From a virus, in the IMG/VR virus record IMGVR_UViG_3300023184_004591, positions 1 through 64,000 of that record: a stretch of DNA of 64,000 nt; one strand, written 5' to 3'. A program made the translations under genes and the position numbers. Shown piece after piece: positions 9,076-19,700 of the stretch. Position 1 is the first letter of the stretch. Each line of letters opens with the position of its first letter. A model generated the notes under the pieces. That model saw only the letters and a program-made list of their open reading frames with translations, searched no databases and was not told the DNA's origin.

Positions 9076-9300
9076 TTATCCGTTTAATAATTGTTTAATT
9101 CCCGATTTAGTTTCAACTTGGATTTTTTTAAATGTGTTCATAGTGTTATCAACTCTTTCAATCAATCCGTCTTTTATTCTTAGTGTATAACAATCTCCAG
9201 TGTCTAAGTCACAAACTTCTTTGTACCCATTACCTTTATCTTTTTCTGACACTCTTGTGTTTTTACCCAAGTAGTTGTCTAATATTAATTTTGTGTTCAT
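9076..9300 (-). CDS. Small hypothetical protein
   Basis: 74 residues from the ATG at 9300. A longer frame from a TTG at 9333 would be read across the TATTTATAAATA element, so the shorter form is preferred. The middle has EVCDLDTGDCYTLRI, two cysteines in a beta-hairpin-like stretch. It lies between the 2377-aa baseplate gene and the Pro/Ala-rich gene, with 2 nt to the latter. No function is assignable. Confidence 0.65.
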   Translation of the reverse strand: MNTKLILDNYLGKNTRVSEKDKGNGYKEVCDLDTGDCYTLRIKDGLIERVDNTMNTFKKIQVETKSGIKQLLNG

Positions 9301-9308
9301 AATAGTTT

Positions 9309-9320
9309 TATTTATAAATA
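9309..9320 (-). promoter_or_regulatory. TATTTATAAATA element before the 9076-9300 gene
   Basis: A 12-bp palindrome, so it contains both TATTTAT and the T4 late core TATAAATA on the sense strand. The TATTTAT core ends 13 nt before the ATG at 9300. Confidence 0.5.
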
Positions 9321-9338
9321 TCTGGTTATTCAATAAAA

Positions 9339-12300
9339 TTAATTTAATGAATTATATAAATTCAATGCTTGTTTTGTTTTATTTTGTAATGTAGTCTTAT
9401 CTTGTTCAGTCATTTCGGTATAAACATTATCAGGTTGTACATTAGGATATTTAGTCACATATAATTTAACGATATCAACATCAAGTGGAAGACTGTTATT
9501 AATTAAAGACAATCTATCTTTAAATTTAGATATTGCAAAGTCAATAAATTTTTCATTAGAAATGAATGATACTATTGGGATATTTAAATTTGTTCCTCTT
9601 GATAAACAATAATATTTTTTATTTACCGATGACGCAAATTGAGATCCACCGTATGTTTCAGTTAAATTAATTGTACTATAATTATTTTCATATGCTTTCA
9701 TTCCACTTGACGATGCCGAATCCAAATATATAAATGAAAACAAATATAAAGATAATTGTATAAAAGTATCATTAAGTTTTGTCTCCCCATTTGTGGTGGT
9801 TGATTTTGCAATACCACTTGCAACAATTCTATCTTCAAGTAATTTTTTAAAGTCTTTAAACGAAATTTGAGTTGATGTTGGATTATCTAATGGTGTATAA
9901 CCAACATAACCACTATTAATTTTATTTGAACAATCTTGATTTTTAGTTATTGTGTCGGTACCTGTTACATTTGAAACTACATTATTTTTTTGGAATATGA
10001 CATTTTCACTTGAGGATTTTGTTTTCTCCTCGTTCGCTTTTACTTCTTCTTGTAATTTAGAAATTATATTTAAACTTAAGGATTGTATAAAACTATCAAT
10101 TTTAGGTAAACTATAAAAAGGTTGTCTTGTTCCTTTAAATGTTGTACTAAATTCACCTTCACTAATTTGATGGGTTACTGATGTAATCATATATGGTCCT
10201 GAGAACATAGGTATGTTTCTTACATTAAAATACATCATTGGTTGAATAAGAGCGTTACCCAACATATCCACAGAACATTCGTAACTTCTATTTCTATATA
10301 GATTATATAATGATACGTTTTGTGACCCAGTACTTCTGTTTCTACTTTGGTTAGCCATCTGATTTAACATTTCCAAAGATTCCGCAGTAGGTTTACCAAC
10401 GTCTTGACCAACACTAAAGTTTTTAAATATTTGTTGATTTTGATTACTAATATCTATATTAAATCCAACAACTTTATTTGATTTATCCCAATTCTTTTTG
10501 TTAGATTGACTCTCAACTAATGGATTGTCACTCGCTCTTCTAAGATCAAAAGCATCATCTCTAAATCTATAGTCAACATTATCTTTCATGTCCACATACT
10601 GACTAGGTTTGTTTGCATAATAACATAAAAACTTAGGTGATGTGTTTCTGTAATCCACATTTAAAAACGTACCCCAAAACGAATTCGCAAACTCAGTTGA
10701 TCCTTCACTTCTTGGAACGGGATTCTTTTCGGCATCTTGTGCGTTATAAAAATTAGCGTAAGCCGGTAATGGGAAATAAGTAAAATTATTTTGTGTCAAT
10801 ATTGTTGACACAATATCTAACATATTATTCTTATATAGTGATCCTTCAATTAAATCTTTAATTTTGAATATGTCAACATAAACTTTTTGTCCAACATCTC
10901 TACTTGCCCTATCAAATAATAGAACATCTTCAAACATTGTTTTTGATTTAAAGTCTCCTCCCGCAACCCAAGTATCGTTAAATGCCTTAAACGTTTCCCA
11001 CATTTCAACTCTTGTTTGTTCCCCCTCAAGTTGTGACTTATTACCTTTTTCACCCTCAATAGTAATGTTTGGTAATCCAGCCCTAACTCCTGTCATTAAA
11101 TTAGAAATAACATTTTTTAGATAAGTTTCAGATTTATCAAGGTATTCATCCATAAGACCATAAAACTTAACTCCATCCACACTATTACCTAAATTTTGAA
11201 CAATAGGAAGAGTAGTTGTAGTTGTTGTAACTTGCGAAGAAGTTATATTAACAGTGCTAACAATGTATTGAGGATCGGTAGGGGTTGATGATAAACCTGC
11301 ATTATATTGACTTATAATAATTGCATCAATAATAGGCGTATTTAATGGGTATAATGAAGCACTTACAGGTTGCCCTGTAAATAAAATTGTTCCTGTCGCA
11401 TCTTTATAAACACCATATTTTTGCGGACCAAATTTATAAACTGAAATTGTTTTAGTATCTTTAAGTGTCACAACCGTTAATAAATCACCAGGTGTTTGAG
11501 GACTTGGTACAGGTGTTGGAACAGGGTTTGGAATAACAACATTATTTGTTGGAATTTCAAAATTATTAAGTTTTTGTGTTGCATATAACATAATCAACGG
11601 AGCAAAATCTTTAATATTTTTTTCAGTAAACTGTACATTTAAATCAATAAAGAAGTCCGTAATGTACGATCCGTTATCTGAATACACTAATTGAGGTATC
11701 TCAGAAAATCCAACATACTTCTCTAACGCTTTCCATGTTTCAGGATTTGCAGTTTTAGATTGAGCTAACGTAGTAGTTCCACCATTTGACGGTAAACTTC
11801 CTGATGTTCCTTGACTATACCCTTGATATGACACGGGGTCAATTAGAAATTTAGTGGAGAATGTTAAGAATGTTCTTCTATCAAACATAGACGGGTTACC
11901 CATCTTTAATACAACATTATACTCCAAGAAATTAGTTAGTATTCCTTGAAATGTTGTTTTTTGTTTTTCAATAACAGAATTAATCATCCCCTCTGAATTA
12001 AGAGTTGACGGTTTTTCAACAACTAATAACTCTCTCATTAATAATTGGAAGTTCTTATATGACCTTTCAGATTCTGTTTCAACATCTTTGTCACTTGGGA
12101 CTAATGTTTTATAATCATAAATTGATCTACTAAAATTCAAGAATTCTTGTTCAAAATAATCTAATACTTCAGTATCAAATGTTGTAAACATTTCCGATAT
12201 TTTATCGTATTTTGTAATATCACCATTTAATGAGAAGTTCTGTTGTGTTTTTTTATCGTTAAGAATTTCTTTTAGATATGAATCAGGATTTGGTTTTGAG

Positions 12301-15300
12301 ACTTTTGTATTATCAAAGTACCCGTAATTAGGTGCCCCCCAAAATAATCTCACAGATCCGTTAAACACGGCAGGATTACTTGATATCTCTACTTTTAATT
12401 TATTATTTTTGAAACACTCTTCTTTTGTTTGATTGTCAGTATAACCAAAAGACGGCATTACAAAATATTTATCGCCTTCAGTTGTTTTAACAATTGTTGA
12501 CCAAGGAGTAACCTTTAATGACCTGTTATTATCATTAGGGTCAAAACCACTTGTTTCAATAATCTTACCATCTTGATTTGTTGTCATCACTATTTTACCA
12601 TCATTAATTAATGATTGGATTTCAGTTTGTGAATATCCTCCTGTTGCCGAATTAGTAACATAAAAAATATTTGGAGTAACCACAGTAAAGTTTTCACCTG
12701 TAAGTGTTTGTGTTATATCAACAACATATTGACCAACACCACCCGTTGTACCACTCACTTGACTAACAATTTTAGTTCCAAGAGCAATTGTTGGTCCTGA
12801 AATAATTTGTCCTGTAGATAATGTTCCACCACTAAACGTTAAAACGTCCATTATTGTTCCTGTAATATTACAAGTACCATTTAATATTGATGTGTTTTGA
12901 GTTATATCAACAATATATTTACCAACTCCACCCGTTGTACCATTTATTTGAGATACAATAGTTGTATTAGTATCAACGGTTGGTCCCGCTAATACTTCAC
13001 CAGGAGCTAAGTTATTATCATTAATAGTATAAACGTCTAATGTTGTACCAACAATACTACAAGTTCCATTTAATTGTGTGACACCCGAAAATAATTGTAA
13101 TCCTTGTAGAAATACATTCATATCATCATACAACTTAGGGAAAAACCCTGTATTCATAGTTGTTGAGTTATACGCAACTAAATTTGGCGTTGCACTTACC
13201 GTGTTTTCTAAAACAATATTGTTTTGGAGTCCCTCAATATTCAAGGAGTAAACTTTTGTAGATGCGGATGTTACGGGATCATAATTACCTAAATAATCAA
13301 AATCTTTCCAAACCTCATCTAATATATCAACACCCGTGTCATTCCAAGTTTTATATCTATGCCATATAGAACCGTATTTAACAACCCAAGCATATGGTAG
13401 TTTATGTACCGCACCAAATTTTTTAATGGTTGATAAGATATAACTTAAATCGTTAGGTTCATTATATGACCTATATTTTTCTCTAAGACTTGCCAACGGT
13501 AAACTATTCAAGAATAGATATGCTGCTTGTTTGTATGAAGATAGATCATTTGGTTTATATCTAAAATTATATACTCCGTTTTGAATTGCATTAATAAAAT
13601 AAGGTGTGTTCATTATTGAAGTTGATTGAGTTTCACTTATAAACCCATCATAATTAGAATAATTTAAATTCCCCTCAGTTGTGAACTGTTCTTCAATTTT
13701 TCTATTATTATAGAATGTTTTGAAATTGTCAGTATTAATATTTTGACTAAAAACGTCCGCCTTATAATTAAAGTTTGTTATAGGTCTTTTCTTTTCGTTA
13801 GTATCGTCGTTATTAAAATTACAAATTGTTTTATGTGTTGTATTATATGATAACACATCTTTAGTGTTATATGCTAAATTAACATTTTGTATTGATTTAC
13901 CATCCGCAAGATAATTCTTACACCAATCAAAATTAGTGATTGGGTACATATCTGAAAAATCAAACTCATTACTAGAAGTTTGGTTTCCTATATAATCAAT
14001 TATTTTTGATTCGTCAGTTAATGAAACATTTGGTTGTGATCTTTCATTTGTTAAAATTTCTTGATTAAATAATTCAAAAGGTACATTAGTTTTATTCTTA
14101 AGGTAATTTATTGTAAATTCACCTCTTATAAATTTTTGCCAACTTTCACCTTCACCCTGATTTGAAATGTGCCTTAAGAATGTTAAGAAATTATTTTGAT
14201 CAATTAAGTATTGTTTTAATTTTTGAGTTAAGAATGGATTATCATTACCTAAACTTTTTAATATGTTAATTTTTTCATCTTCGGCCTCAACCATAAAAAT
14301 ACTTGCATCATACCCCGATTGTCTATTTAATTTAGAATAGTAAGTATTAACCATAATTCTTTCATAAATCTCATAAAAGAATTTTATCTCTTCTTTGTTT
14401 TGGAATACTTCATTTGTCACCGGGAAATCAAGGGCATTTAAACTTAATCTATTTGGTCTTGTGACCTCATTAGTTTCATCACCATAATCAGGATTTTTAG
14501 GTTCCCTATCAGTATAACCTTTAATAAACTCTTCAACAAATTCAACCTCAGGCCATATTTCAGGAATATACGCCTTTGTCATTGTTGCAATAGATTTATC
14601 ACCAGGATAAACAATTTCAAATTTCTCTTGTTTATCATCACCTAAAGTTTCTTTAATAACTTGAGGCCAAGGATAGATCGGTTCATTATTTTGAGTAGAC
14701 GATTTAACATCCACACTCATTGCACTACTATTACTACCGAAAATTGCTTGTCGTCTGTATTTATTTTCTCTTATATCCCAAGCTTTAGAATGGACATCAT
14801 CCATTAAACGAATAAACGCTTCACCTTGTGCAAAGAAAACCGCTAATACGTTTCTAATGGATGGTTTAAACCCTACTCCTGTATCTTTATTACTTAATTG
14901 TTCATTAAGATTTTCAGTTATTTTTTCTTCAATTTGTCGTCTAAGTGTTGATGATTCTTTAGCCGCCTTTTCTGTTATATCAATAAAGTGATCGGTACCT
15001 TCAAATATAAAAAACTTAGTCCCAGGTAAAATTGAGTTAGCTGCAATGAACGTATCTAATTCAGTTTGTGTCTTTGCAGGTTTACCTGTTCTTTCCTCAT
15101 ATGTTTTTGCAAAATCAATATCCGTAAGTGGATTAATTTTTGCGTAACATTTTTCAACAGTGGCATTAATAGGTACTTCACTTTTTGTGGTTTTACCCCC
15201 AACGACATAACTACCATTTTTTCCCGCAACACTATTACTTTCAAATAATTTTTGGTATTCAGTAAAAATACCGGCCAATTTAGTTTCAGCTTCCGCCTGT

Positions 15301-16472
15301 TTGTTTAAATCAGAATAATCTTTTTTATACGTATAAACAACTTCCTTAGTATCTTTTAAACTATATGAAGTTGTTTTGTCCATGTATGTTTCAAACCATG
15401 AGTCACCATAAAAAAATACTTTTTTCTGAAATTCAGTTAACTGAGTTTGGAAGTTATCTAACTCGGTTATTGATCCCAAATTTTCTTTAGTAAATTTTTC
15501 TAATATATTTTTAATAAATCTATCTAAACGAGCCTTTAATTGTGTGATTGTAATTTCAGGAAAGTCATCCTCAATCAAACCTTTAGCTTTATATTCAGAA
15601 TAAAGTTCTTTCATTTTTTGATAACCACGACTAACTTGTTTTGATGACATTTTATCAAGGTTAGATCCTGCAGGTGTGTTTGTACTCGCTTGAGTGGTTG
15701 ATACAAAATTATTATACATATGTGGTACCGCCATCATAGCTCCCCAATTCACGTAAGACATCACCGTATACTTATAACCAAAAAACTTTAATGTAATCTT
15801 AAAGTTACCAGTTGAGTTATCAAAGTTTGACGTAAACGATTGTAACATTAATGGTAGCCTTACTGCCTTCCCATAATATCCCTTTAATGTTAAATAAAAC
15901 ATCGGATATGGTAATTGGAAAAACGCAGAGTAAGGAGAATTGTTCCCACCTTCAAATAATGCTCTTCCTTTAATATCCGTTAATTGAACAGTTACGGTAG
16001 GTAAGAAACTTGTGTCAATCGCAACCTGTATATCAGTTATACCTAATAAACCATTATCCACCGCTCCAGGTGTACCATTTGAGTACATACTCTGAGTAAG
16101 ATAGAAGTCGTCTGATTTGTTTGGGTTTTGAACCGCATTTAATTTTGGTTGGTTTACGCCTTGTCCCTGAACAGATCCTTTACCTGTAATCTCATCGGTA
16201 TATCGGTTATCCATAAACGTTTTGTTTCCAGGATTTAAGAAATTAATCTTACCTACGGAAACAGTTCTAACTGAATCATTTAATGCCGATCCTAACGCTA
16301 ATTTAGTTCTTGGTAATACACTACACTCAAGATTAGCATAGAACACAAGGTTCTCATGTTTAACTAATCTATCACTAACCTTACCTTCACTATCAACAAT
16401 TTTATTTGGGTCTATTAAGGTAATGTTATCATAATCAAATTCCACTAATATGTTTTCACCTTTATCTACCAT
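9339..16472 (-). CDS. Giant baseplate/tail structural protein (2377 aa)
   Basis: One of the largest genes here. The N-terminal third has beta-rich segments typical of baseplate proteins (VTVQLTDIKGRALFEGG, FQLPYPMFYLTLKGYYGK). The C-terminal part, with MMYFNVRNIPMFSGPYMIT followed by a TSVTHQISEG segment, resembles the hub/gp27-like folds of contractile tails. Residues about 1131-1259 hold two tandem copies of a roughly 60-residue unit (LNGTC...GPT...SQ-NGTTGGVG-Y-VDITQ). Two low-complexity tracts occur: PNPVPTPVPSPQTP near 1650 and a TTTTTT run near 1745. The start overlaps the end of the gp53-like gene by 11 nt, implying coupled translation. Baseplate location is inferred from neighbours; no T4 gene is matched confidently. 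Confidence 0.85.
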   Translation of the reverse strand: MVDKGENILVEFDYDNITLIDPNKIVDSEGKVSDRLVKHENLVFYANLECSVLPRTKLALGSALNDSVRTVSVGKINFLNPGNKTFMDNRYTDEITGKGSVQGQGVNQPKLNAVQNPNKSDDFYLTQSMYSNGTPGAVDNGLLGITDIQVAIDTSFLPTVTVQLTDIKGRALFEGGNNSPYSAFFQLPYPMFYLTLKGYYGKAVRLPLMLQSFTSNFDNSTGNFKITLKFFGYKYTVMSYVNWGAMMAVPHMYNNFVSTTQASTNTPAGSNLDKMSSKQVSRGYQKMKELYSEYKAKGLIEDDFPEITITQLKARLDRFIKNILEKFTKENLGSITELDNFQTQLTEFQKKVFFYGDSWFETYMDKTTSYSLKDTKEVVYTYKKDYSDLNKQAEAETKLAGIFTEYQKLFESNSVAGKNGSYVVGGKTTKSEVPINATVEKCYAKINPLTDIDFAKTYEERTGKPAKTQTELDTFIAANSILPGTKFFIFEGTDHFIDITEKAAKESSTLRRQIEEKITENLNEQLSNKDTGVGFKPSIRNVLAVFFAQGEAFIRLMDDVHSKAWDIRENKYRRQAIFGSNSSAMSVDVKSSTQNNEPIYPWPQVIKETLGDDKQEKFEIVYPGDKSIATMTKAYIPEIWPEVEFVEEFIKGYTDREPKNPDYGDETNEVTRPNRLSLNALDFPVTNEVFQNKEEIKFFYEIYERIMVNTYYSKLNRQSGYDASIFMVEAEDEKINILKSLGNDNPFLTQKLKQYLIDQNNFLTFLRHISNQGEGESWQKFIRGEFTINYLKNKTNVPFELFNQEILTNERSQPNVSLTDESKIIDYIGNQTSSNEFDFSDMYPITNFDWCKNYLADGKSIQNVNLAYNTKDVLSYNTTHKTICNFNNDDTNEKKRPITNFNYKADVFSQNINTDNFKTFYNNRKIEEQFTTEGNLNYSNYDGFISETQSTSIMNTPYFINAIQNGVYNFRYKPNDLSSYKQAAYLFLNSLPLASLREKYRSYNEPNDLSYILSTIKKFGAVHKLPYAWVVKYGSIWHRYKTWNDTGVDILDEVWKDFDYLGNYDPVTSASTKVYSLNIEGLQNNIVLENTVSATPNLVAYNSTTMNTGFFPKLYDDMNVFLQGLQLFSGVTQLNGTCSIVGTTLDVYTINDNNLAPGEVLAGPTVDTNTTIVSQINGTTGGVGKYIVDITQNTSILNGTCNITGTIMDVLTFSGGTLSTGQIISGPTIALGTKIVSQVSGTTGGVGQYVVDITQTLTGENFTVVTPNIFYVTNSATGGYSQTEIQSLINDGKIVMTTNQDGKIIETSGFDPNDNNRSLKVTPWSTIVKTTEGDKYFVMPSFGYTDNQTKEECFKNNKLKVEISSNPAVFNGSVRLFWGAPNYGYFDNTKVSKPNPDSYLKEILNDKKTQQNFSLNGDITKYDKISEMFTTFDTEVLDYFEQEFLNFSRSIYDYKTLVPSDKDVETESERSYKNFQLLMRELLVVEKPSTLNSEGMINSVIEKQKTTFQGILTNFLEYNVVLKMGNPSMFDRRTFLTFSTKFLIDPVSYQGYSQGTSGSLPSNGGTTTLAQSKTANPETWKALEKYVGFSEIPQLVYSDNGSYITDFFIDLNVQFTEKNIKDFAPLIMLYATQKLNNFEIPTNNVVIPNPVPTPVPSPQTPGDLLTVVTLKDTKTISVYKFGPQKYGVYKDATGTILFTGQPVSASLYPLNTPIIDAIIISQYNAGLSSTPTDPQYIVSTVNITSSQVTTTTTTLPIVQNLGNSVDGVKFYGLMDEYLDKSETYLKNVISNLMTGVRAGLPNITIEGEKGNKSQLEGEQTRVEMWETFKAFNDTWVAGGDFKSKTMFEDVLLFDRASRDVGQKVYVDIFKIKDLIEGSLYKNNMLDIVSTILTQNNFTYFPLPAYANFYNAQDAEKNPVPRSEGSTEFANSFWGTFLNVDYRNTSPKFLCYYANKPSQYVDMKDNVDYRFRDDAFDLRRASDNPLVESQSNKKNWDKSNKVVGFNIDISNQNQQIFKNFSVGQDVGKPTAESLEMLNQMANQSRNRSTGSQNVSLYNLYRNRSYECSVDMLGNALIQPMMYFNVRNIPMFSGPYMITSVTHQISEGEFSTTFKGTRQPFYSLPKIDSFIQSLSLNIISKLQEEVKANEEKTKSSSENVIFQKNNVVSNVTGTDTITKNQDCSNKINSGYVGYTPLDNPTSTQISFKDFKKLLEDRIVASGIAKSTTTNGETKLNDTFIQLSLYLFSFIYLDSASSSGMKAYENNYSTINLTETYGGSQFASSVNKKYYCLSRGTNLNIPIVSFISNEKFIDFAISKFKDRLSLINNSLPLDVDIVKLYVTKYPNVQPDNVYTEMTEQDKTTLQNKTKQALNLYNSLN
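12700..13080 (-). repeat. Tandem duplication inside the 2377-aa baseplate gene
   Basis: Two adjacent segments of about 180-190 bases encode the related units ending GTTGGVGKYIVDITQ and GTTGGVGQYVVDITQ. The nucleotide copies share long identical blocks around 12730-12750 and 12910-12930 but have diverged elsewhere. This is a coding duplication, not a mobile element. Confidence 0.8.
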
Positions 16473-16785
16473 AATAGAAATAATAATTGTCTAATTCGTT
16501 TTTATAATCCTGTAATGATTTAACAAGGGGGAATGGTATTGTTAAAATTGCCCCATCGGGTATGTTTGATTCCATACCACTATATTGGGGATTTGCCATT
16601 TGTACTAACCAACCAAAATATGGTGTGTTATAAAATTGGAATGATATTTTATCTAATCTTGATTGTCCCACTTTGTATATGAAATTTTTATCTGTTGTTT
16701 TTGCAGGTAAATTTATATATGGTACAACTGTTTGTTGACCATTTATTAAAAACTCATTATATCTGTTATAATATTGTAAATTCAT
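16462..16785 (-). CDS. Baseplate wedge protein, T4 gp53-like
   Basis: 107 residues. The N-terminus is aromatic (MNLQYYNRYNEF). The core, FIYKVGQSRLDKISFQFYN followed by GWLVQMANPQYSG, has the LysM/tail-protein-X-like layout of gp53: short strand, R-LD-IS-FY, WL-I-ANP, then IPDG..L.IPFP. In T4, gp53 joins neighbouring wedges around the hub. It sits between the two giant baseplate genes, overlaps the downstream one by 11 nt and begins 2 nt after the upstream one ends. It is shorter than T4 gp53 (196 aa). Confidence 0.75.
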   Translation of the reverse strand: MNLQYYNRYNEFLINGQQTVVPYINLPAKTTDKNFIYKVGQSRLDKISFQFYNTPYFGWLVQMANPQYSGMESNIPDGAILTIPFPLVKSLQDYKNELDNYYFYYGR

Positions 16786-16787
16786 TT

Positions 16788-19700
16788 TTAATTAAATTTA
16801 ATTTTACCATCAAAGGTTTTTTCTTTATTATTCACATTCACATTTGAATATAAGTCTTTTATTACCTTTTTTTGTTGTGACGTTCCACTAACTTTTTTAT
16901 ATTTTAATCCAAACTTAACTTTATCATCAATTGGACTTGTTATTAGAGTTTTGTACAATGGATTATTTTTAATACCATCATATTTGGTTTTATTAAAATC
17001 AGTATATGGATTAAAAAGAGTTGCACACCCACTAACCGCAAGGTCAACAACTTTAGTAACTTCTTGTATATTACCATATTGACCATTAAGTATGAAAGTT
17101 TTTAATTCATTTCTACTATTTTCATCATTAAATATATTGGCCATAACTTGATAAAATCTATTTTTTTCATCGTTATTTACGATAATATCTCTTTGTTTTT
17201 CTACACCAGTCCCACCTAAACCACCACTTGCGTCATTAAACGTACATGATATTTTTTTATAAGGATCTTCATTTAAATATAATAAATCGTCTTTTTTCAC
17301 AACGTTTTCAGGCCCGTAAAATTCAATATGTTTATCTGTTATTTTTTTCAAATAAGTTTGTAACTGAGTAAATGAATCTGCAACTCCTGAAATATCATAT
17401 ACATCAGGTTCATTATTTGAATTCATTATTCCGTCAGTTTTTGATAGTACCAAATTTGCCTTTCTTATATATTGAATATAGTCCTGTTGTAATAAAACTA
17501 AATCGTTTACACTGTTACTAACATTTGTGATAAAATCAGGTTTAATTCCTGTTACATATTCTTTTAATTTATTTTCAATTTCTCTCTTGTCACTATTAGT
17601 TATAGATTGATCATTGTTAACAACTATTTGCATAAATGGATCGTTCCTTTGTGAAATATCCCCATTAACTTTATTAAATAATTTTTCTAACTTGTCCTCA
17701 ACCTCACTTGGTTTACCATAAATTGGTACTTCAATTTCAGGAGTAAACTCCGCAGTACCTTTAGAATAATTTTTATCTTTATATAATAGATCTAAAATAC
17801 CTATATTATAGTTTTTACCAATTGTTGCATTTGTATTAACATATGCCTCAAAATATTCTTTAGTACTATTCCAATAGTCGGTAACAAATTTAGTGTAATC
17901 AATATCTTCTTCACCTGATATTGTTCCAATTGCTTCACCACCTCTTTTTGGTTGTTGATTAACGACATTAGCGGTTGTTACCTTTGGTTGGTTAGCCAAT
18001 ATCTTCTCAACCATATATTTATCTCTCGCTTCAGTACTTTCGGTTGCCGTCGCTCTTTCGTCGTAAATTTCAGTATTCGCATAATAGTTAAACGATAATG
18101 CATTTTGTAATTCCTCAACAGGTTCTTTAAGTCCATGACCACCAATAAAGTTAAAGGCCATTGTCACTTTAGCAATCATCGGTTGTACACCAATACCTTC
18201 AGGGTTTAAGTCAAATGTAATAGGATCATATGTAATACTTAATGAGTTTGGTACAATCTTACTATTATAAAAGTCACCCATTCTTAAAATTAAGATCGGA
18301 GGTGCACCAAACGATGTGTTTAACGCATCATTATATTTTGGTCTACCGTCAGGTCCAATTATAGGAATTGTTTGACCAGGTCTCATACATTGATTTAAGA
18401 ATGTCAATCTCGCATTTAATCCCTCAGGTGTTGTTGAGTGGAACGCAGGATTGAAGTATTTAATCTTTTGTTTAATACTATCATATATCATAGGATCACT
18501 TTCTTTAATAACCTCAAAGTAATCACATTCTGAGAATAAAAATCTCAATATTTTTTTAGATATACCTTCTTTAATTTTTTGTTCAATCCTTAAATTAGGA
18601 CTTGGTTTAATTGTATTAGATGTATTACCAGGTGTTTCAACTTTTGAAGGGTCTGTTGTTGTTTTATCTGTCGTTACTTTTGGGGGTTCAACAGGAGTTG
18701 GATCAGGTGGAACCTTTGCTTCAATTTTAGTTAAAGCAACTCGTCTACAAGCCATTGCAGGTACTGACCACCATTGTGCCGCACTATTAGAAGATGCTCC
18801 CGCAATATCACCACCAGTTGGATTCACAGATGGGGTTGTGGTTATGTTTGTACTACAATTAACAGAAACACCATTTACGGGACTAACTTCCGCTGAGTTA
18901 TATGTGGTACCAGTTGTAGATGTACTAGAATTACCATTACCAACCGTTACAATTTCAGTCTCACCCTGTGTTTCAATTATAATTTTAAATTGTTTTTCAT
19001 CTAATTCACTTATAAGTTTATCACCAAGTTTTTGATTTTTAAACCATTTTTGTACGGTATCAACCCTTCTTTGTGATAATTTTTTATTATACCCTACTGT
19101 TGCAGGTGCCGATGCTGAACCTCTCAATGTTAATACAACTGAACCATTCTTATCTATTATTATTTCTTTTAATTTATCTAAGAAAACAGTTTTTAATTTT
19201 TCAAAATTATTTTTAATAACATTATTAAAAAATGTTTGCACACCTTCTTTTGTAAATTCTTGAGATCCCACATAAACTTTTGCAGGTGCCTTTGTCACAT
19301 ACGTTGTATTTTGTTTTGGAATATATGAATCGTACCAACTATCAAATGGTTTTGATGAGGTTGTGGCATATGTCCCATAACATTCAGGACAATCATTTTC
19401 AAAATAAAATGCGTAATTTATAAATTCTTTTAAAATATCCGAATCTTGTAATGTTGATGTTGCATTTGTTACGGTACTAGTATCCCCAACTTTTAATTGT
19501 TGCCCATCAGTACCTGAAGCATCACCCGTAGTAGTTAATTTAGAATCAACAGGTATTTCAAATGCAACCTGACCTAACTCTTCATTTGTTAATCTTGGGT
19601 TATTTAATATTTGTTGGTACGTAAATAAATCTCTTGTTGGTATTGTATTAAATTTAATACCCAATTCATACATATCGTATTTTGTACATCCCGCAAAGAA

